Of a stretch of DNA of 64,000 nt, positions 7,947-17,890 are shown in pieces (the first letter of the stretch is position 1; every line of letters starts with the position of its first letter). Origin of the DNA: Acinetobacter wuhouensis (lineage in GTDB: Bacteria; Pseudomonadota; Gammaproteobacteria; Pseudomonadales; Moraxellaceae); contig NZ_CP031716.1 in the NCBI RefSeq assembly GCF_001696605.3, forward strand, positions 1,674,001 through 1,738,000, given 5' to 3'. A program made the position numbers and the translations under genes. The notes under the pieces were generated by a model. That model was given only the letters and a program-made list of their open reading frames with translations. It had not been told where the DNA came from and made no database searches.

Positions 7947-9020
7947 ATGTCAGATTTACAGTTTAAAGATTTGGTTGAACCTGTTGCTATAGATAAAAAA
8001 ACAGCATTACGTGTCACCGTGCTTGGTGGTGGAAGCTTTGGTACTGCAATGGCAAATACAGCGGTACGTAATGGTTGCGATACCATGATTTGGATTCGTG
8101 ACGAAGCGATTGCCAAAGAAATCAATGCAACTCATGTGAATAAACGTTATTTACCTGATTTTAAACTTGAAGATGGATTGCGTGCGGTTTCGAATTTGGA
8201 ACAAGCTGTTTGTGATCGTGACATTATTCTGGTCGCTATTCCAAGTCATTCTTTCCGTGATGTTTTACGTCAGATTAAACCATTTATTAGCGCTCAAGCA
8301 GTTGTATCATTAACCAAAGGTGTTGAAGCAAAAACCTTTAGTTTTATGAGTGACATCATTCGTGAAGAATTGCCAGAAGTGCCTTATGGTGTATTGTCTG
8401 GACCGAACTTAGCCAAAGAAATTGTCGCAGGTCAACCCGCAGGTACTGTAATTGCCAGTGATTCTGAACTGGTTCGTTATGCAGTTCAACAAGCTTTACA
8501 CAGTGCTTTGTTCCGTGTGTTTGGCAGTGATGATGTACATGGGGTTGAATTGGGTGGTGCGCTAAAAAATATTTATGCAGTCGCAATGGGTATGGCGGCA
8601 GCATATAAAGTTGGTGAAAATACCAAGAGTATGATTTTGACCCGTGCTTTGGCGGAAATGAGTCGTTTTGCGGTGAAGCTAGGTGCGAATCCATTAACTT
8701 TCTTAGGGTTATCTGGTGTAGGTGATTTATTTGCAACCTGTAATAGTCCACTAAGTCGTAATTACCAAGTGGGCTTTGCTTTGGGTTCTGGGAAAACTTT
8801 AGATCAGGCGACCAAAGAATTAGGGCAAACTGCGGAAGGGATTAATACGATTGTCCAAGTGAATACACGTGCGAAAGAGTTAGATGTGTATATGCCGATC
8901 ACTCAAGCATTGTATGAAGTCATTTTTGAAGGTGCGCCGCCTCTAAATATTGCGGTATCTTTGATGAAAAATGGTCATCGTAGTGATGTTGAGTTTGTTC
9001 TTCCACATCATGAAGTATAG
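7947..9020 (+). CDS. gpsA: Glycerol-3-phosphate dehydrogenase [NAD(P)+]
   Basis: GpsA reduces dihydroxyacetone phosphate to sn-glycerol 3-phosphate for phospholipid synthesis. The Rossmann motif VLGGGSFGTAMAN lies near residue 30, after an N-terminal extension of about 20 residues compared with E. coli. The catalytic Lys region GGALKNIYAVAMG and the substrate loop FLGLSGVGDLFATC are intact. The extension could mean a later start, but no better ATG is available before the Rossmann strand. The downstream genes sixA, gspL and gspM follow on the same strand after a 95-nt gap with its own -10 box. Confidence 0.96.
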   Translation: MSDLQFKDLVEPVAIDKKTALRVTVLGGGSFGTAMANTAVRNGCDTMIWIRDEAIAKEINATHVNKRYLPDFKLEDGLRAVSNLEQAVCDRDIILVAIPSHSFRDVLRQIKPFISAQAVVSLTKGVEAKTFSFMSDIIREELPEVPYGVLSGPNLAKEIVAGQPAGTVIASDSELVRYAVQQALHSALFRVFGSDDVHGVELGGALKNIYAVAMGMAAAYKVGENTKSMILTRALAEMSRFAVKLGANPLTFLGLSGVGDLFATCNSPLSRNYQVGFALGSGKTLDQATKELGQTAEGINTIVQVNTRAKELDVYMPITQALYEVIFEGAPPLNIAVSLMKNGHRSDVEFVLPHHEV

Positions 9021-9083
9021 GCATTCATCCACATTTTTTTGATATTTTGTTAATTTTAAAATGGATTTGTCATAAAGCCTCGT

Positions 9084-9089
9084 TATAAT
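9084..9089 (+). promoter_or_regulatory. Probable -10 box for the sixA-gspLM unit
   Basis: A perfect TATAAT lies 26 nt before the sixA ATG; TGGATT, 16 nt further upstream, is a weak -35 candidate. An AAAGGAAA ribosome site follows. Confidence 0.5.
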
Positions 9090-9115
9090 CTGTGCGATAT
9101 TGAAAAGGAAAATTT

Positions 9116-9571
9116 ATGCAACTGACTTTAGTTCGTCATGGTGAGGCTTCTCCTGCTACGGATGGGATTGATAGTAAACGTCCGTTAACACAGCGTGGAC
9201 ATCAGCAAGCTGAACAAACTGCTGAGTTTGTAAAAGAAAATGTGAATCCTGATGTTTTTATTGTCAGTCCATTACTACGTGCGCAAGAAACTTTGGCACA
9301 TATCCAAAAGCATTTCCCACATGTATCAGTATTGATTTGTGATCAGATTAAACCTGATGATGATGCAAAACTTGCAATAGAATGGTTGTCACAATTACCA
9401 TTTGAACGTATTGTGGTGGTCTGTCATATGAATGTGGTTGGGCATATCGCAGAACAGTTAACACATGAAAGTTTCAATCCTTTTGCCTTGGCTGAAGCTC
9501 GAATTTATGAGCAAACAGTGATTGCAAATGGTCTATCGACACAAAATAAAGCCTTTATTCCGACTGTATAA
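9116..9571 (+). CDS. sixA: Phosphohistidine phosphatase SixA
   Basis: A 151-residue histidine-phosphatase-superfamily protein. SixA removes phosphate from His on phosphorelay or phosphotransferase proteins. The catalytic RHG motif is at residues 7-9 (LTLVRHGEASPA). The second catalytic His lies in VVVCHMNVVGHIAEQL, and SPLLRAQETL is the characteristic central motif. Length and motif spacing match SixA rather than phosphoglycerate mutases. It sits 35 nt upstream of gspL; a functional link with secretion is not established. Confidence 0.9.
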   Translation: MQLTLVRHGEASPATDGIDSKRPLTQRGHQQAEQTAEFVKENVNPDVFIVSPLLRAQETLAHIQKHFPHVSVLICDQIKPDDDAKLAIEWLSQLPFERIVVVCHMNVVGHIAEQLTHESFNPFALAEARIYEQTVIANGLSTQNKAFIPTV

Positions 9572-9606
9572 AAGCATTGTTAAAAGAACTGAGCAGAAAA
9601 CGATAA

Positions 9607-10749
9607 ATGTTGTACTTATGGATGCCTGAAGCCAATGGGGTTTGGCAATGGTCTCGAGGAACGGATTGGACGACTTCTTCGAGTCTAGAACAATTAATAC
9701 AGGACATTAAACTTTACCAAGGAGAGGAAGCCGTTGTTTTCTTTCCAAGTCGTGAAGTGCAAATTCTTCAACAAAAATTTAGCAAAGCACAATATAAACA
9801 ATTGGGTGTGGATGGTCTTAAATATTTACTTGAAGAATATGTGATCATGCCGATTGATCAGATGAAAGTGTTTTCACATTTTCAACAACCTGATCAAGTG
9901 TCTGTATTGGGGATTAATCATCATGCTGTAACCACGATGCAGCATTCATTGTCTTTGATTCCTTTAAAAATCGTCTCGTTATTGCCTGACTTTTTAATGC
10001 TTCCTGTGCCTGAAGCAGGGCAAACCATTCTTGCCAATATTAATGGTCAGTTACTTGTTCGTGAAAATGAATGGTTGGGAAATTCGATAGATGATCTTGG
10101 TTTATATTTAGATTTCGCAGATCGTGAAAAATTATATAAACACAGTGATTTAACCAGTGAACAAGTGTCTAATTTATTTGCAATTGCAGAAACGAATCAG
10201 CGTGAGTCATTTAATTATCAATTCACTGAGCTGAAAAAGCCAAAACAGCATCCTTATAATGTGTTGCCTAAAGCTAAACAAAGTAATGAGGGTGTTTCGC
10301 GTTATTGGCAAGCGTGCGCGGTTCTTCTTGTAGCACTAATTATTGTGCAACTCAGCTATGATGGATTGCGTTGGTTTAAGTTAAAAAAATTGGCAGATCA
10401 AACGGCATTGATCGCAGTAGACCAATATAAAAATTGGTTTCCAAATGAACAGCGTATTACCGAAGAATCTGTAGAGCGCCAGTTTAAAAATAAATTGGCA
10501 CTGAGTCAGGGTGCAAATACGCAAGCTTTGCAATTGTTAAGCCGTGTTGGCCCTATTCTGATGCAACATCAAATTATTGCCAATCGTGTCAATTATGATA
10601 CCGCTATTTTAAATATGGACTTAGTGGCGAAGTCATCTGATGCTTTACAAACCTTAGTAACACAATTGAATCAGCAAGGCTTTAAGGCGGAATTGGGCAA
10701 TGTTCAGACACAGGGTGGCTCTGTTGTTGGTTTGGTGAAGATACAATAA
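9607..10749 (+). CDS. gspL: Type II secretion system protein GspL
   Basis: GspL is the inner-membrane platform protein that couples the GspE ATPase to the type II secretion machinery. The 380-residue sequence has an N-terminal cytoplasmic actin-like domain (starting MLYLWMPEANGVWQW), a single membrane helix at about residues 236-253 (QACAVLLVALIIVQLSYDGL) and a periplasmic ferredoxin-like domain. Its stop overlaps the gspM start (ATAATGA), so the two are translationally coupled. Other gsp genes are not in the window. Confidence 0.9.
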   Translation: MLYLWMPEANGVWQWSRGTDWTTSSSLEQLIQDIKLYQGEEAVVFFPSREVQILQQKFSKAQYKQLGVDGLKYLLEEYVIMPIDQMKVFSHFQQPDQVSVLGINHHAVTTMQHSLSLIPLKIVSLLPDFLMLPVPEAGQTILANINGQLLVRENEWLGNSIDDLGLYLDFADREKLYKHSDLTSEQVSNLFAIAETNQRESFNYQFTELKKPKQHPYNVLPKAKQSNEGVSRYWQACAVLLVALIIVQLSYDGLRWFKLKKLADQTALIAVDQYKNWFPNEQRITEESVERQFKNKLALSQGANTQALQLLSRVGPILMQHQIIANRVNYDTAILNMDLVAKSSDALQTLVTQLNQQGFKAELGNVQTQGGSVVGLVKIQ

Positions 10750-11228
10750 TGAAAAGCATGGGAAATTTTCAAAACCGATTGGATGCATGGTCAGAGAAAG
10801 CATCTGAAAATTTAGAAAAAATGACCACTCGTGAACGTGTGATGGTGATTTTTACCAGTATTTTTTTGATTGTTGTCGCGATTGGTTCAGCTTTATGGTT
10901 TACCCATAAAGCAGCAGAAAAGCAGCAAGTTCGTCTCAATGAAATGAAAGATCTTGTGGTGTGGATGCAAAGCAATGTTGTGACCATGAAACCTGCCGAT
11001 GATTTGGCGCTGACCACAGCCGATAAAATCCAAAGAGTAGCTCAACAACAAGGGATTTCTGTCGCTTCGCAACAGGTCGGTGAGCAGTTTCAAATTGTTG
11101 CATCGCATCAGAATTATGCGGTACTAGCAAACTTTTTGACGCAAATTGCACAAATGGGCGTGAGTCTGGAAAAATTGGAATTGATGAAAGACGGTGGTCA
11201 GATTAAATTAACAGCGACAGTTCAGTAG
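10749..11228 (+). CDS. gspM: Type II secretion system protein GspM
   Basis: A 159-residue partner of GspL. It has a short cytoplasmic N-terminus ending in TTRERVMV, one membrane helix (VIFTSIFLIVVAIGSALWF) and a small periplasmic ferredoxin-like domain. GspL and GspM dimerise through their periplasmic parts. The ERVM motif before the membrane helix is typical of GspM. The start overlaps the gspL stop by 1 nt. No terminator is seen before pyrD, whose own -10 box lies 35 nt upstream of its ATG. Confidence 0.9.
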   Translation: MKSMGNFQNRLDAWSEKASENLEKMTTRERVMVIFTSIFLIVVAIGSALWFTHKAAEKQQVRLNEMKDLVVWMQSNVVTMKPADDLALTTADKIQRVAQQQGISVASQQVGEQFQIVASHQNYAVLANFLTQIAQMGVSLEKLELMKDGGQIKLTATVQ

Positions 11229-11277
11229 TGGTGAAAATAAACCGAGTAGAAGCATAGCCTTTTTAGCGTACTGTGCC

Positions 11278-11283
11278 TATAAT
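11278..11283 (+). promoter_or_regulatory. Probable -10 box for pyrD
   Basis: A perfect TATAAT 35 nt before the pyrD ATG; the -35 region 17 nt upstream (TAGCCT) is weak. Confidence 0.45.
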
Positions 11284-11317
11284 GTGGCAACTTAAAAAGC
11301 AGTAGACTTTTATAGCT

Positions 11318-12322
11318 ATGTTGTATTCACTTGCTCGCCCTTTGTTGTTTTCTTTAGCACCAGAGCGTGCACATGAAGTTACATTGTCCATGCTTAAATC
11401 TGCCCATAAACTGGGTGCAATGCGTCAAACTGTAGCTGCAAAACCTGTCACTTGTATGGGAATTGAGTTTCCAAACCCAGTCGGTTTAGCCGCAGGTCTC
11501 GACAAAAATGGTGCTTATATCGATGCCTTAGCAGGTTTAGGCTTTGGTTTTATCGAAATCGGTACGATTACTCCAAAACCACAAGAAGGTAATCCAAAAC
11601 CTCGTTTATTCCGTATTCCTCAAGCCAAAGCCATTATTAACCGTATGGGTTTTAATAATGATGGCGTTGATCAATTGGTTGAGAATGTCAAAGCATCTAA
11701 ATTCAAAGGTATTCTTGGGATTAATATCGGTAAGAATGCGTCAACACCTGTTGAAGATGCTGTTTCTGATTATCTGATTTGCTTAGAAAAAGTATATAAC
11801 TACGCATCTTATATCACGGTGAATATCTCTTCACCAAATACTAAAAATTTACGTTCTCTACAAAGCGGTCATGCTTTGACAGAGTTACTCGAAACGCTTA
11901 AAAATCGTCAATTAGAATTGGCAGAAGAGTTTCAGCATTATGTACCACTAGTACTTAAGGTTGCTCCAGATCTTGAGGCTTCAGATATTGATTTTATCGC
12001 TTCACAATTATTGCAATTTAAAATTGATGGTTTGATTGTGACCAATACAACCTTGTCACGTGAAGGCGTGGAAGGTTTGCCATGTGGTGATGAAGCAGGT
12101 GGTTTATCTGGCGCACCAGTATTTGAAAAAAGCACAGCCTGTCTTGCTGCTTTTGCGAAGAAATTAAAAGGTCAAGTTCCATTAATTGGTGTGGGCGGGA
12201 TTTTGTCAGGTGAGCAAGCTGTTGCCAAGCAACAAGCAGGGGCGAGCCTTGTACAAATTTATAGTGGGATGATCTATACTGGTCCTACGCTGATCAAAGA
12301 CTGTGTTGATGCTATGACTTAA
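11318..12322 (+). CDS. pyrD: Dihydroorotate dehydrogenase (quinone), class 2
   Basis: PyrD oxidises dihydroorotate to orotate in pyrimidine synthesis and passes electrons to quinone. The 334-residue protein has the N-terminal amphipathic helix pair of class 2 enzymes ([16 protein letters not shown]). It also has the FMN-binding core ([14 protein letters not shown]), the catalytic Ser region ([14 protein letters not shown]) and the phosphate loop ([12 protein letters not shown]). It is followed after one nucleotide by cvpA, indicating an operon pyrD-cvpA-purF that joins pyrimidine and purine synthesis genes. Confidence 0.97.
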   Translation: MLYSLARPLLFSLAPERAHEVTLSMLKSAHKLGAMRQTVAAKPVTCMGIEFPNPVGLAAGLDKNGAYIDALAGLGFGFIEIGTITPKPQEGNPKPRLFRIPQAKAIINRMGFNNDGVDQLVENVKASKFKGILGINIGKNASTPVEDAVSDYLICLEKVYNYASYITVNISSPNTKNLRSLQSGHALTELLETLKNRQLELAEEFQHYVPLVLKVAPDLEASDIDFIASQLLQFKIDGLIVTNTTLSREGVEGLPCGDEAGGLSGAPVFEKSTACLAAFAKKLKGQVPLIGVGGILSGEQAVAKQQAGASLVQIYSGMIYTGPTLIKDCVDAMT

Positions 12323-12323
12323 A

Positions 12324-12917
12324 ATGAATACCTTAGACATAATTATACTGATTTTACTGCTCATCGGAGGGCTAAACGGTTTGCGACAAGGATTTGTTAA
12401 AGCCTTTGCGAACTTGATAGGATGGATTTTTGCACTGATTGTGGGTGCCAAATATGCCAATATCATCGCGCCTTCCATGTCTGCACTCAGTCAGGATCCT
12501 GTGGTGCAAAAAATTGCAGCATTTGCATTTATTGTCTTGGTCATTATTGTTTTAACTTGGTTAGCAACAGCATTATTAAATAGAATTTTAAAGACATTAA
12601 AACTCGGACCTTTGAACCGTTTAGCGGGTGGTGCCCTTGGTACCTTGAAAGGTCTCTTCATCGTCCTCATAACTATGCAGGGACTTGGTCCTTGGGTAGA
12701 AAGTTCCCCAACGTGGAAACAGTCCAAATTTATTCAAACGCTTTTACCATTTGCACCTTTGGCAACTGAAATTTCAAAAGATGCCGCAAATGAAGCATTA
12801 CATCATATTCATTCAGAAGACCGTCCAGATGGTGCTTCTGAGAAATCTGTTGATCGATCATCTAAAGCGTCAGATGATGAAAAGTCAGAACATTCAACAA
12901 AGAATCCGTTTTATTAG
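12324..12917 (+). CDS. cvpA: CvpA family membrane protein
   Basis: A 197-residue inner-membrane protein of the CvpA (colicin V production) family. It has four predicted helices and the usual motifs LIGGLNGLRQGFVKAFANLIGW and LNRLAGGALGTLKGLF. The tail is a long polar, charged cytoplasmic extension (EDRPDGASEKSVDRSSKASD). CvpA is commonly found next to purF and has been tied to envelope homeostasis. It lies 1 nt after pyrD and 24 nt before purF. Molecular activity is unknown. Confidence 0.92.
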   Translation: MNTLDIIILILLLIGGLNGLRQGFVKAFANLIGWIFALIVGAKYANIIAPSMSALSQDPVVQKIAAFAFIVLVIIVLTWLATALLNRILKTLKLGPLNRLAGGALGTLKGLFIVLITMQGLGPWVESSPTWKQSKFIQTLLPFAPLATEISKDAANEALHHIHSEDRPDGASEKSVDRSSKASDDEKSEHSTKNPFY

Positions 12918-12941
12918 TCCTAGCTGGTCTGCGAGGTAGTT

Positions 12942-14486
12942 ATGTGTGGAGTCGTTGGTATAGCCGGTAAATCACCTGTGAACCAAATGTTATTTGATGC
13001 GTTGACGATGTTACAACATCGTGGACAGGATGCAGCTGGGATTGTGACTTGTCATAATGGACGTCTTTTTTTAAGAAAAGACAACGGTATGGTGCGTGAT
13101 GTATTCCATACTCGCCACATGCGTGCGCTCTTGGGTAATTATGGGATCGGTCATGTACGTTACCCGACTGCTGGTTCTTCAAGCAGTGCAGAAGCGCAGC
13201 CATTTTATGTGAACTCTCCTTATGGGATCACTTTGGCGCACAATGGTAACTTGACCAATGCGCCAGATATTCATGAAGATTTATTCAAAACTGACTTACG
13301 TCATATGAATACTGATTCAGATTCAGAAGTATTGTTAAACGTTTTTGCACATGAGTTGCAAAAAAGCGCTTCTTTAACACCGACCCCTGAAGATATTTTC
13401 CACACAGTAAAACGTGTGCATGAGCGCTGTAAAGGTGCTTATGGTGTAGTAGCGATGATCACAGGGCATGGTCTGGTTGGCTTTCGTGATCCAAATGGTA
13501 TTCGTCCATTGATCTACGGTTCACGTTTAACTGAAAATGGTGAAAAAGAATATATTATTGCTTCTGAATCAGTTGCGATTACAGCACTTGGTTTTAAAGT
13601 AGAGCGTGATATTGCACCTGGTGAAGCGGTATTTATCAATTCAAATGGTGAATTCTTCTCTCAACAATGTGCTGATAATCCGCGCTATCGTCCATGTATT
13701 TTTGAGTATGTGTATTTTGCACGTCCAGATGCAACGATTGATGGAATTTCTGTATATAAAGCACGTTTGAAAATGGGTGAGACCCTTGCGAAGAAAATTC
13801 TTCGTGAATGGGGAGATACGCATGACATCGATGTGGTTATCCCAATCCCTGATACCAGCCGTACTTCTGCTTTAGAGTTAGCGAATGTGTTAGGTGTGAA
13901 ATTCCGTGAAGGTTTTATGAAAAACCGTTATATCGGTCGTACCTTCATTATGCCAGGTCAACAGCAACGTAAGAAATCTGTACGTCAGAAGTTAAACCCT
14001 GTTGAACTTGAATTTAAAGGGAAAAATGTACTGTTGGTTGATGACTCTATCGTCCGTGGTACAACGTGTAATGAAATCATTCAGATGGCACGCGATGCGG
14101 GTGCAAAAAATGTTTATTTTGCTTCAGCAGCACCAATGGTGAAATATCCAAACGTGTATGGTATCGATATGCCAGCCAAAGCAGAATTGATTGCATCACA
14201 TCGTAGTGTCAAAGAAATTGAAGAAATTATCGGTGCTGACCGTTTAATTTTCCAAGACTTAGATGATTTAAAAGCGGCAGTAAAAACCCATAAAGTACCA
14301 GAGGTAGAAGAGTTTGATTGCTCTGTGTTTGATGGTATTTATGTGACGGGCGATATTGATGAACAATATCTCATCGATCTTGAAAATAGCCGTAGCGATA
14401 CAGCGAAAAAGCAAAAAGATGGTTATATTGATGTGAATATCGATGCTTCATCTGTAGACTTGAGTGGGATCAAAGAAGAAATGTAA
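12942..14486 (+). CDS. purF: Amidophosphoribosyltransferase PurF
   Basis: PurF catalyses the first committed step of purine synthesis, making phosphoribosylamine from PRPP and glutamine. The mature nucleophile Cys2 is present (MCGVVGIAG), without the propeptide found in Bacillus and animal enzymes. The glutaminase signature HNGNLTNA and the PRPP-binding motif [13 protein letters not shown] are intact. The 514-residue length is normal. It is the last gene of pyrD-cvpA-purF and ends in a strong terminator. Regulation by PurR-like factors is not visible here. Confidence 0.97.
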   Translation: MCGVVGIAGKSPVNQMLFDALTMLQHRGQDAAGIVTCHNGRLFLRKDNGMVRDVFHTRHMRALLGNYGIGHVRYPTAGSSSSAEAQPFYVNSPYGITLAHNGNLTNAPDIHEDLFKTDLRHMNTDSDSEVLLNVFAHELQKSASLTPTPEDIFHTVKRVHERCKGAYGVVAMITGHGLVGFRDPNGIRPLIYGSRLTENGEKEYIIASESVAITALGFKVERDIAPGEAVFINSNGEFFSQQCADNPRYRPCIFEYVYFARPDATIDGISVYKARLKMGETLAKKILREWGDTHDIDVVIPIPDTSRTSALELANVLGVKFREGFMKNRYIGRTFIMPGQQQRKKSVRQKLNPVELEFKGKNVLLVDDSIVRGTTCNEIIQMARDAGAKNVYFASAAPMVKYPNVYGIDMPAKAELIASHRSVKEIEEIIGADRLIFQDLDDLKAAVKTHKVPEVEEFDCSVFDGIYVTGDIDEQYLIDLENSRSDTAKKQKDGYIDVNIDASSVDLSGIKEEM

Positions 14487-14507
14487 ATTTCTATTTTGAT
14501 TCGTGTG

Positions 14508-14535
14508 AAAAAGCGGGGAATTCCCGCTTTTTTCA
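14508..14535 (+). terminator. Terminator of purF
   Basis: A 10-bp stem, AAAAAGCGGG with CCCGCTTTTT, loop GAATT, then more T residues. Confidence 0.9.
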
Positions 14536-14598
14536 TATGCACTTTTGATTTATAGTATTTTTTGTACAGTATTTTGCAATGTAATGAGGGAATTTACA

Positions 14599-16491
14599 TT
14601 GAACGATGTCAGTCACTATTTATTAAAAAACAAGAATATGTTGTGGTCTGCAAGTTCATGCTTACTTGCGGTTATTTTGACTATTTTTATTTTAAACACG
14701 GTATTGGGCTTGCTCGTCCACTATATTGATCCGACCCAACTGATTTGGTGGCATGTGCTTAGTCCTTATTGTGTGGGCTTGGTCTTGATCATTATTCTAT
14801 GGTCAATTTTATATGAATTTTATGTATTTCGCTCTGGTGGGCATTCCCTTGCAAAGCAGTTAAAAGCTCGTCGTTTAAGTCAAATCGAAAGCACGCCTGA
14901 AGAAAGTGTTGCATTAAAATTGGCAGATAAATTTGCTGAAACATTCGAGATTGATGCACCGACCTTATATGTATTGCCTGATGAAGTGGGTGTAAATGCA
15001 TTAACAGCGGGCTTTCATCCGCGTGATACGGTCATTATTTTGACGTGGGGAGCTTTACAAAATTTAGATGAATTAGAACTTTATGGTTTGTTGGGACATG
15101 AGTTTAATCAAATTTTATCAGGTGAAGTGCGTGAAAATACTCGGCTGAAAATTTTGTTTAGTGGGTTGATTACATTTAGCCAATTAGGCAGTAAATTCAC
15201 CAAGCAAGGATTTAAGCGATATCAAACCAAAGGGAAGCAACATCGTTTTGAAACAAGTTTTGTCGCAATCGGTGGGGTAATTTGGCTGTTGGGAAGTATG
15301 GGGATTTTAATCAACCGCTTGATTAAATATTTTACTTTAGGTGGTCGTACTTTTTATAACGATTATAAAACTAAAAAATTATTGCTCAATAATGCCAATG
15401 TACAAACTTTATTAAGAATTTATGTGCATCATGCAGGTTCACAAATTCATAGTGAATATTCAGAATCTATTGCACATATGTGTTTTGCAAACTCATTGGG
15501 ACCACAAAGTTGGCTAAATACACATCCAAGTATTGAAGAGCGAATCTATGAGCTGAACCCGACATTGTTACAAGATTTACAATTGGAAAATCTAAAAAAA
15601 CTACGAAGCCAACCTTTATTTAGTTTATTACGCCCCTTGGATGAGTCAACGAGTGAAGTGTATAACCCGTGGGTGTCACCACAACCTTTGCCATTATTAC
15701 GCTTATCTCCAATCAGTTTTGCGTTAAATGATGCGATTAAGCCCTTAAATCCAGAAGTACGCCGTCAAATTGAGCGTCCAGATTTAATACAAAGAGCGAT
15801 GCAAACGGCAACCGGTTCACGTGAGGTGATGGTCGCAATTTTGATGATTCGTCAGTATCGTGAATTCATTCCATCAAATGCAGAAGTGAGCCGCGCTATT
15901 ATTGACTCTTTACTGCATTTGGATGGTCGTGTGCATATTCAAATTTTCCATGACGCATGTGAGAGTTTAGGTAATATGCCTGCGACCAGTGCACGTCAAT
16001 TTGTCACTAAATTGGCGAAAATTATCCAAGAAGATGGTGAAATTGGCTTGCTAGATGCTTTGTTAATTGAGCGAGTAAAAGCAGAGTTGCATTTATTGCC
16101 GATGCATACGCCATCATCACTTGAAACGGTAAAACCGCAAATAGTCCGTTTGATTGATGCTTTATTGCATGTACAGCAGATTAATAGTGCCAATCAACTT
16201 GATGTGCGTTATCAAATTCTTGAGCGTGTATTGTCTAAAGATGAATTGGACTTATTCGAAGAAATTTCGGATGAACCGATTGATCTGGGTGAAATTCTGA
16301 ATGATATTGCAGGATTATTATTGCGTGATCGCTTAAGTATTTTAGGGGTTGCAGAAATTTGTTTGTGGAATGATCGTATTATTACTCAAGATGAATTGGA
16401 TGTGCTTGAGTTGTTATATTGGCGTTTAGGATTTAAAACACAAGAAATCGTAGATCAGATGCAGAAGAAGAATAGTGTGATGATTGTTTGA
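14599..16491 (+). CDS. M48-family peptidase homologue with degenerate zinc site
   Basis: A membrane protein of about 630 residues. Two N-terminal helices are followed by an M48 (HtpX/Ste24-like) domain and a long C-terminal TerB-like helical region (IIQEDGEIGLLDALLIERVK). The landmark THPSIEERIYEL is conserved. However, the zinc motif HExxH reads HEFNQ (His167-Gln171), and the ExxxD that supplies the third ligand is not recognisable (FYNDYKTKK in its place). A catalytically inactive paralogue is therefore likely. I chose the TTG at 14599 because GAGGG lies 8 nt upstream; the ATG at 14584 and the longer frame from 14545 lack a ribosome site. The precise role is unknown. Confidence 0.8.
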   Translation: MNDVSHYLLKNKNMLWSASSCLLAVILTIFILNTVLGLLVHYIDPTQLIWWHVLSPYCVGLVLIIILWSILYEFYVFRSGGHSLAKQLKARRLSQIESTPEESVALKLADKFAETFEIDAPTLYVLPDEVGVNALTAGFHPRDTVIILTWGALQNLDELELYGLLGHEFNQILSGEVRENTRLKILFSGLITFSQLGSKFTKQGFKRYQTKGKQHRFETSFVAIGGVIWLLGSMGILINRLIKYFTLGGRTFYNDYKTKKLLLNNANVQTLLRIYVHHAGSQIHSEYSESIAHMCFANSLGPQSWLNTHPSIEERIYELNPTLLQDLQLENLKKLRSQPLFSLLRPLDESTSEVYNPWVSPQPLPLLRLSPISFALNDAIKPLNPEVRRQIERPDLIQRAMQTATGSREVMVAILMIRQYREFIPSNAEVSRAIIDSLLHLDGRVHIQIFHDACESLGNMPATSARQFVTKLAKIIQEDGEIGLLDALLIERVKAELHLLPMHTPSSLETVKPQIVRLIDALLHVQQINSANQLDVRYQILERVLSKDELDLFEEISDEPIDLGEILNDIAGLLLRDRLSILGVAEICLWNDRIITQDELDVLELLYWRLGFKTQEIVDQMQKKNSVMIV

Positions 16492-16532
16492 TGGGTTTGA
16501 GTGAATACAGAGGATACACGTGGGGTTTATTT

Positions 16533-16563
16533 ACCTCATCTCTAAGTTGAAGAGAGATGAGGT
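16533..16563. terminator. Bidirectional hairpin between M48 homologue and bioB
   Basis: ACCTCATCTCT and AGAGATGAGGT form a perfect 11-bp stem with a 9-nt loop between two convergent genes. The T tracts are weak, so efficiency is uncertain. Confidence 0.65.
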
Positions 16564-16598
16564 GTTGTTTAAGCGAATTCAGATTTAAAAAATGGCGA

Positions 16599-17588
16599 TC
16601 AACTTGCCATTGCATCAATTGAAAGTTCAGCAACAGTTGGTTTGGCTTTTTCGACAGTTAAACCTAATTTATTAAAGAGTTGCTTATCGCGTCCATCGCC
16701 AGCATTTGGTGTAGTCAATAATTTCTCACCACTAAACAATGAGTTTGCCCCTGCCATAAATGCCAAAGCTTGATCAGAATCTGACAATGATTCACGACCC
16801 GCAGACAGGCGAATATAGCTTTTCGGCATAATGATACGTGCAACAGCAATGGTACGAATCCATTCTGTTACATCAAGTTTTTCAACATCAGCCAAAGGCG
16901 TGCCTTCAATGGGTACGAGCATGTTGATCGGAACAGATTCAGGATGTACGGCTAAAGTCGCCAACTCAAGTAATAAGCCAATACGATCATTCTGGTTTTC
17001 ACCTAGACCGACAATACCACCACTACATACTTTCATGCCTGCATTGCGTACATGATCAAGTGTATTTAAGCGGTCATCATAAGTACGTGTACTGATCACA
17101 TTTGGGTAATATTCACGAGAAGTATCTAAGTTATGGTTGTAATAATCTAAACCGGCTTCGTGTAAGCGTTCTGCTTGAGATTGGTTGAGCATACCTAAGG
17201 TCATGCATGTTTCTAAGCCAAGTGCTTTAACTTCACGTACCATTTCTAAGACATAAGGCATATCACGCTCATGCGGATTACGCCATGCAGCGCCCATACA
17301 AAAACGTGATGAACCTGATTCTAGAGCTTCTTTGGCTTCACGAATTACTTTATCAACCGCGATACGTTTTTCAGCTTCAAGTTTTGAATCATAACGCGCA
17401 GATTGAGAACAATATTTACAATCTTCAGGGCATTTTCCTGTTTTGATTGAGAGTAGTGTACTGACCTGAATGGTATTGGCATCAAAATGTTGACGATGTG
17501 TTTGTTGCGCTTGAAATACCAAGTCAAGAAATGGTTGCTCGTATAAAGCTTGAATTTCTTCACGAGTCCAGTCATTGCGTACAGTCAT
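16599..17588 (-). CDS. bioB: Biotin synthase
   Basis: BioB is a radical-SAM enzyme that inserts sulfur into dethiobiotin. The 329-residue sequence has the SAM cluster motif [14 protein letters not shown] near residue 53. It also has the motif [14 protein letters not shown], the SGGIVGLGE strand and the C-terminal RLSAGRE whose Arg contacts the [2Fe-2S] cluster. Other bio genes are not adjacent, and a 300-nt non-coding stretch lies upstream. The C-terminal tail after the [15 protein letters not shown] segment is as in other gammaproteobacterial BioB proteins. Confidence 0.96.
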   Translation of the reverse strand: MTVRNDWTREEIQALYEQPFLDLVFQAQQTHRQHFDANTIQVSTLLSIKTGKCPEDCKYCSQSARYDSKLEAEKRIAVDKVIREAKEALESGSSRFCMGAAWRNPHERDMPYVLEMVREVKALGLETCMTLGMLNQSQAERLHEAGLDYYNHNLDTSREYYPNVISTRTYDDRLNTLDHVRNAGMKVCSGGIVGLGENQNDRIGLLLELATLAVHPESVPINMLVPIEGTPLADVEKLDVTEWIRTIAVARIIMPKSYIRLSAGRESLSDSDQALAFMAGANSLFSGEKLLTTPNAGDGRDKQLFNKLGLTVEKAKPTVAELSIDAMAS

Positions 17589-17890
17589 GGTTCAAATCCG
17601 TGATAATTATGATCTATGTGTTTATCATACAGAAATCATGCCAATTCCAAAGGGCAAAAATGTCCAAATATAATGGTATCTTACGATAAAAAAGTTTAAT
17701 TGAATGGAAAAGTAAAATTGTGAATATACTTGCGAAGTTGCACTATTTTATGTGAATTTACTAACAATATTTAATTTGTAAAAAGATAAACTTCAGACTC
17801 TTGGTCATTAAAACTTTAAAATTTTGAAAACTTTGTCATGAACTTGTAATTTAAGAATAAGTTATAAATGACCATTCCAAAGTTTTGAAT
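17589..17890. other. Intergenic region upstream of bioB
   Basis: About 300 AT-rich nt between the end of queG and the start of bioB, both minus-strand. It must hold the bioB promoter. The only structure I see is a long-range complement, GGTCATT (17803-17809) with AATGACC (17867-17873). No gene or clear operator is visible. Confidence 0.4.
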
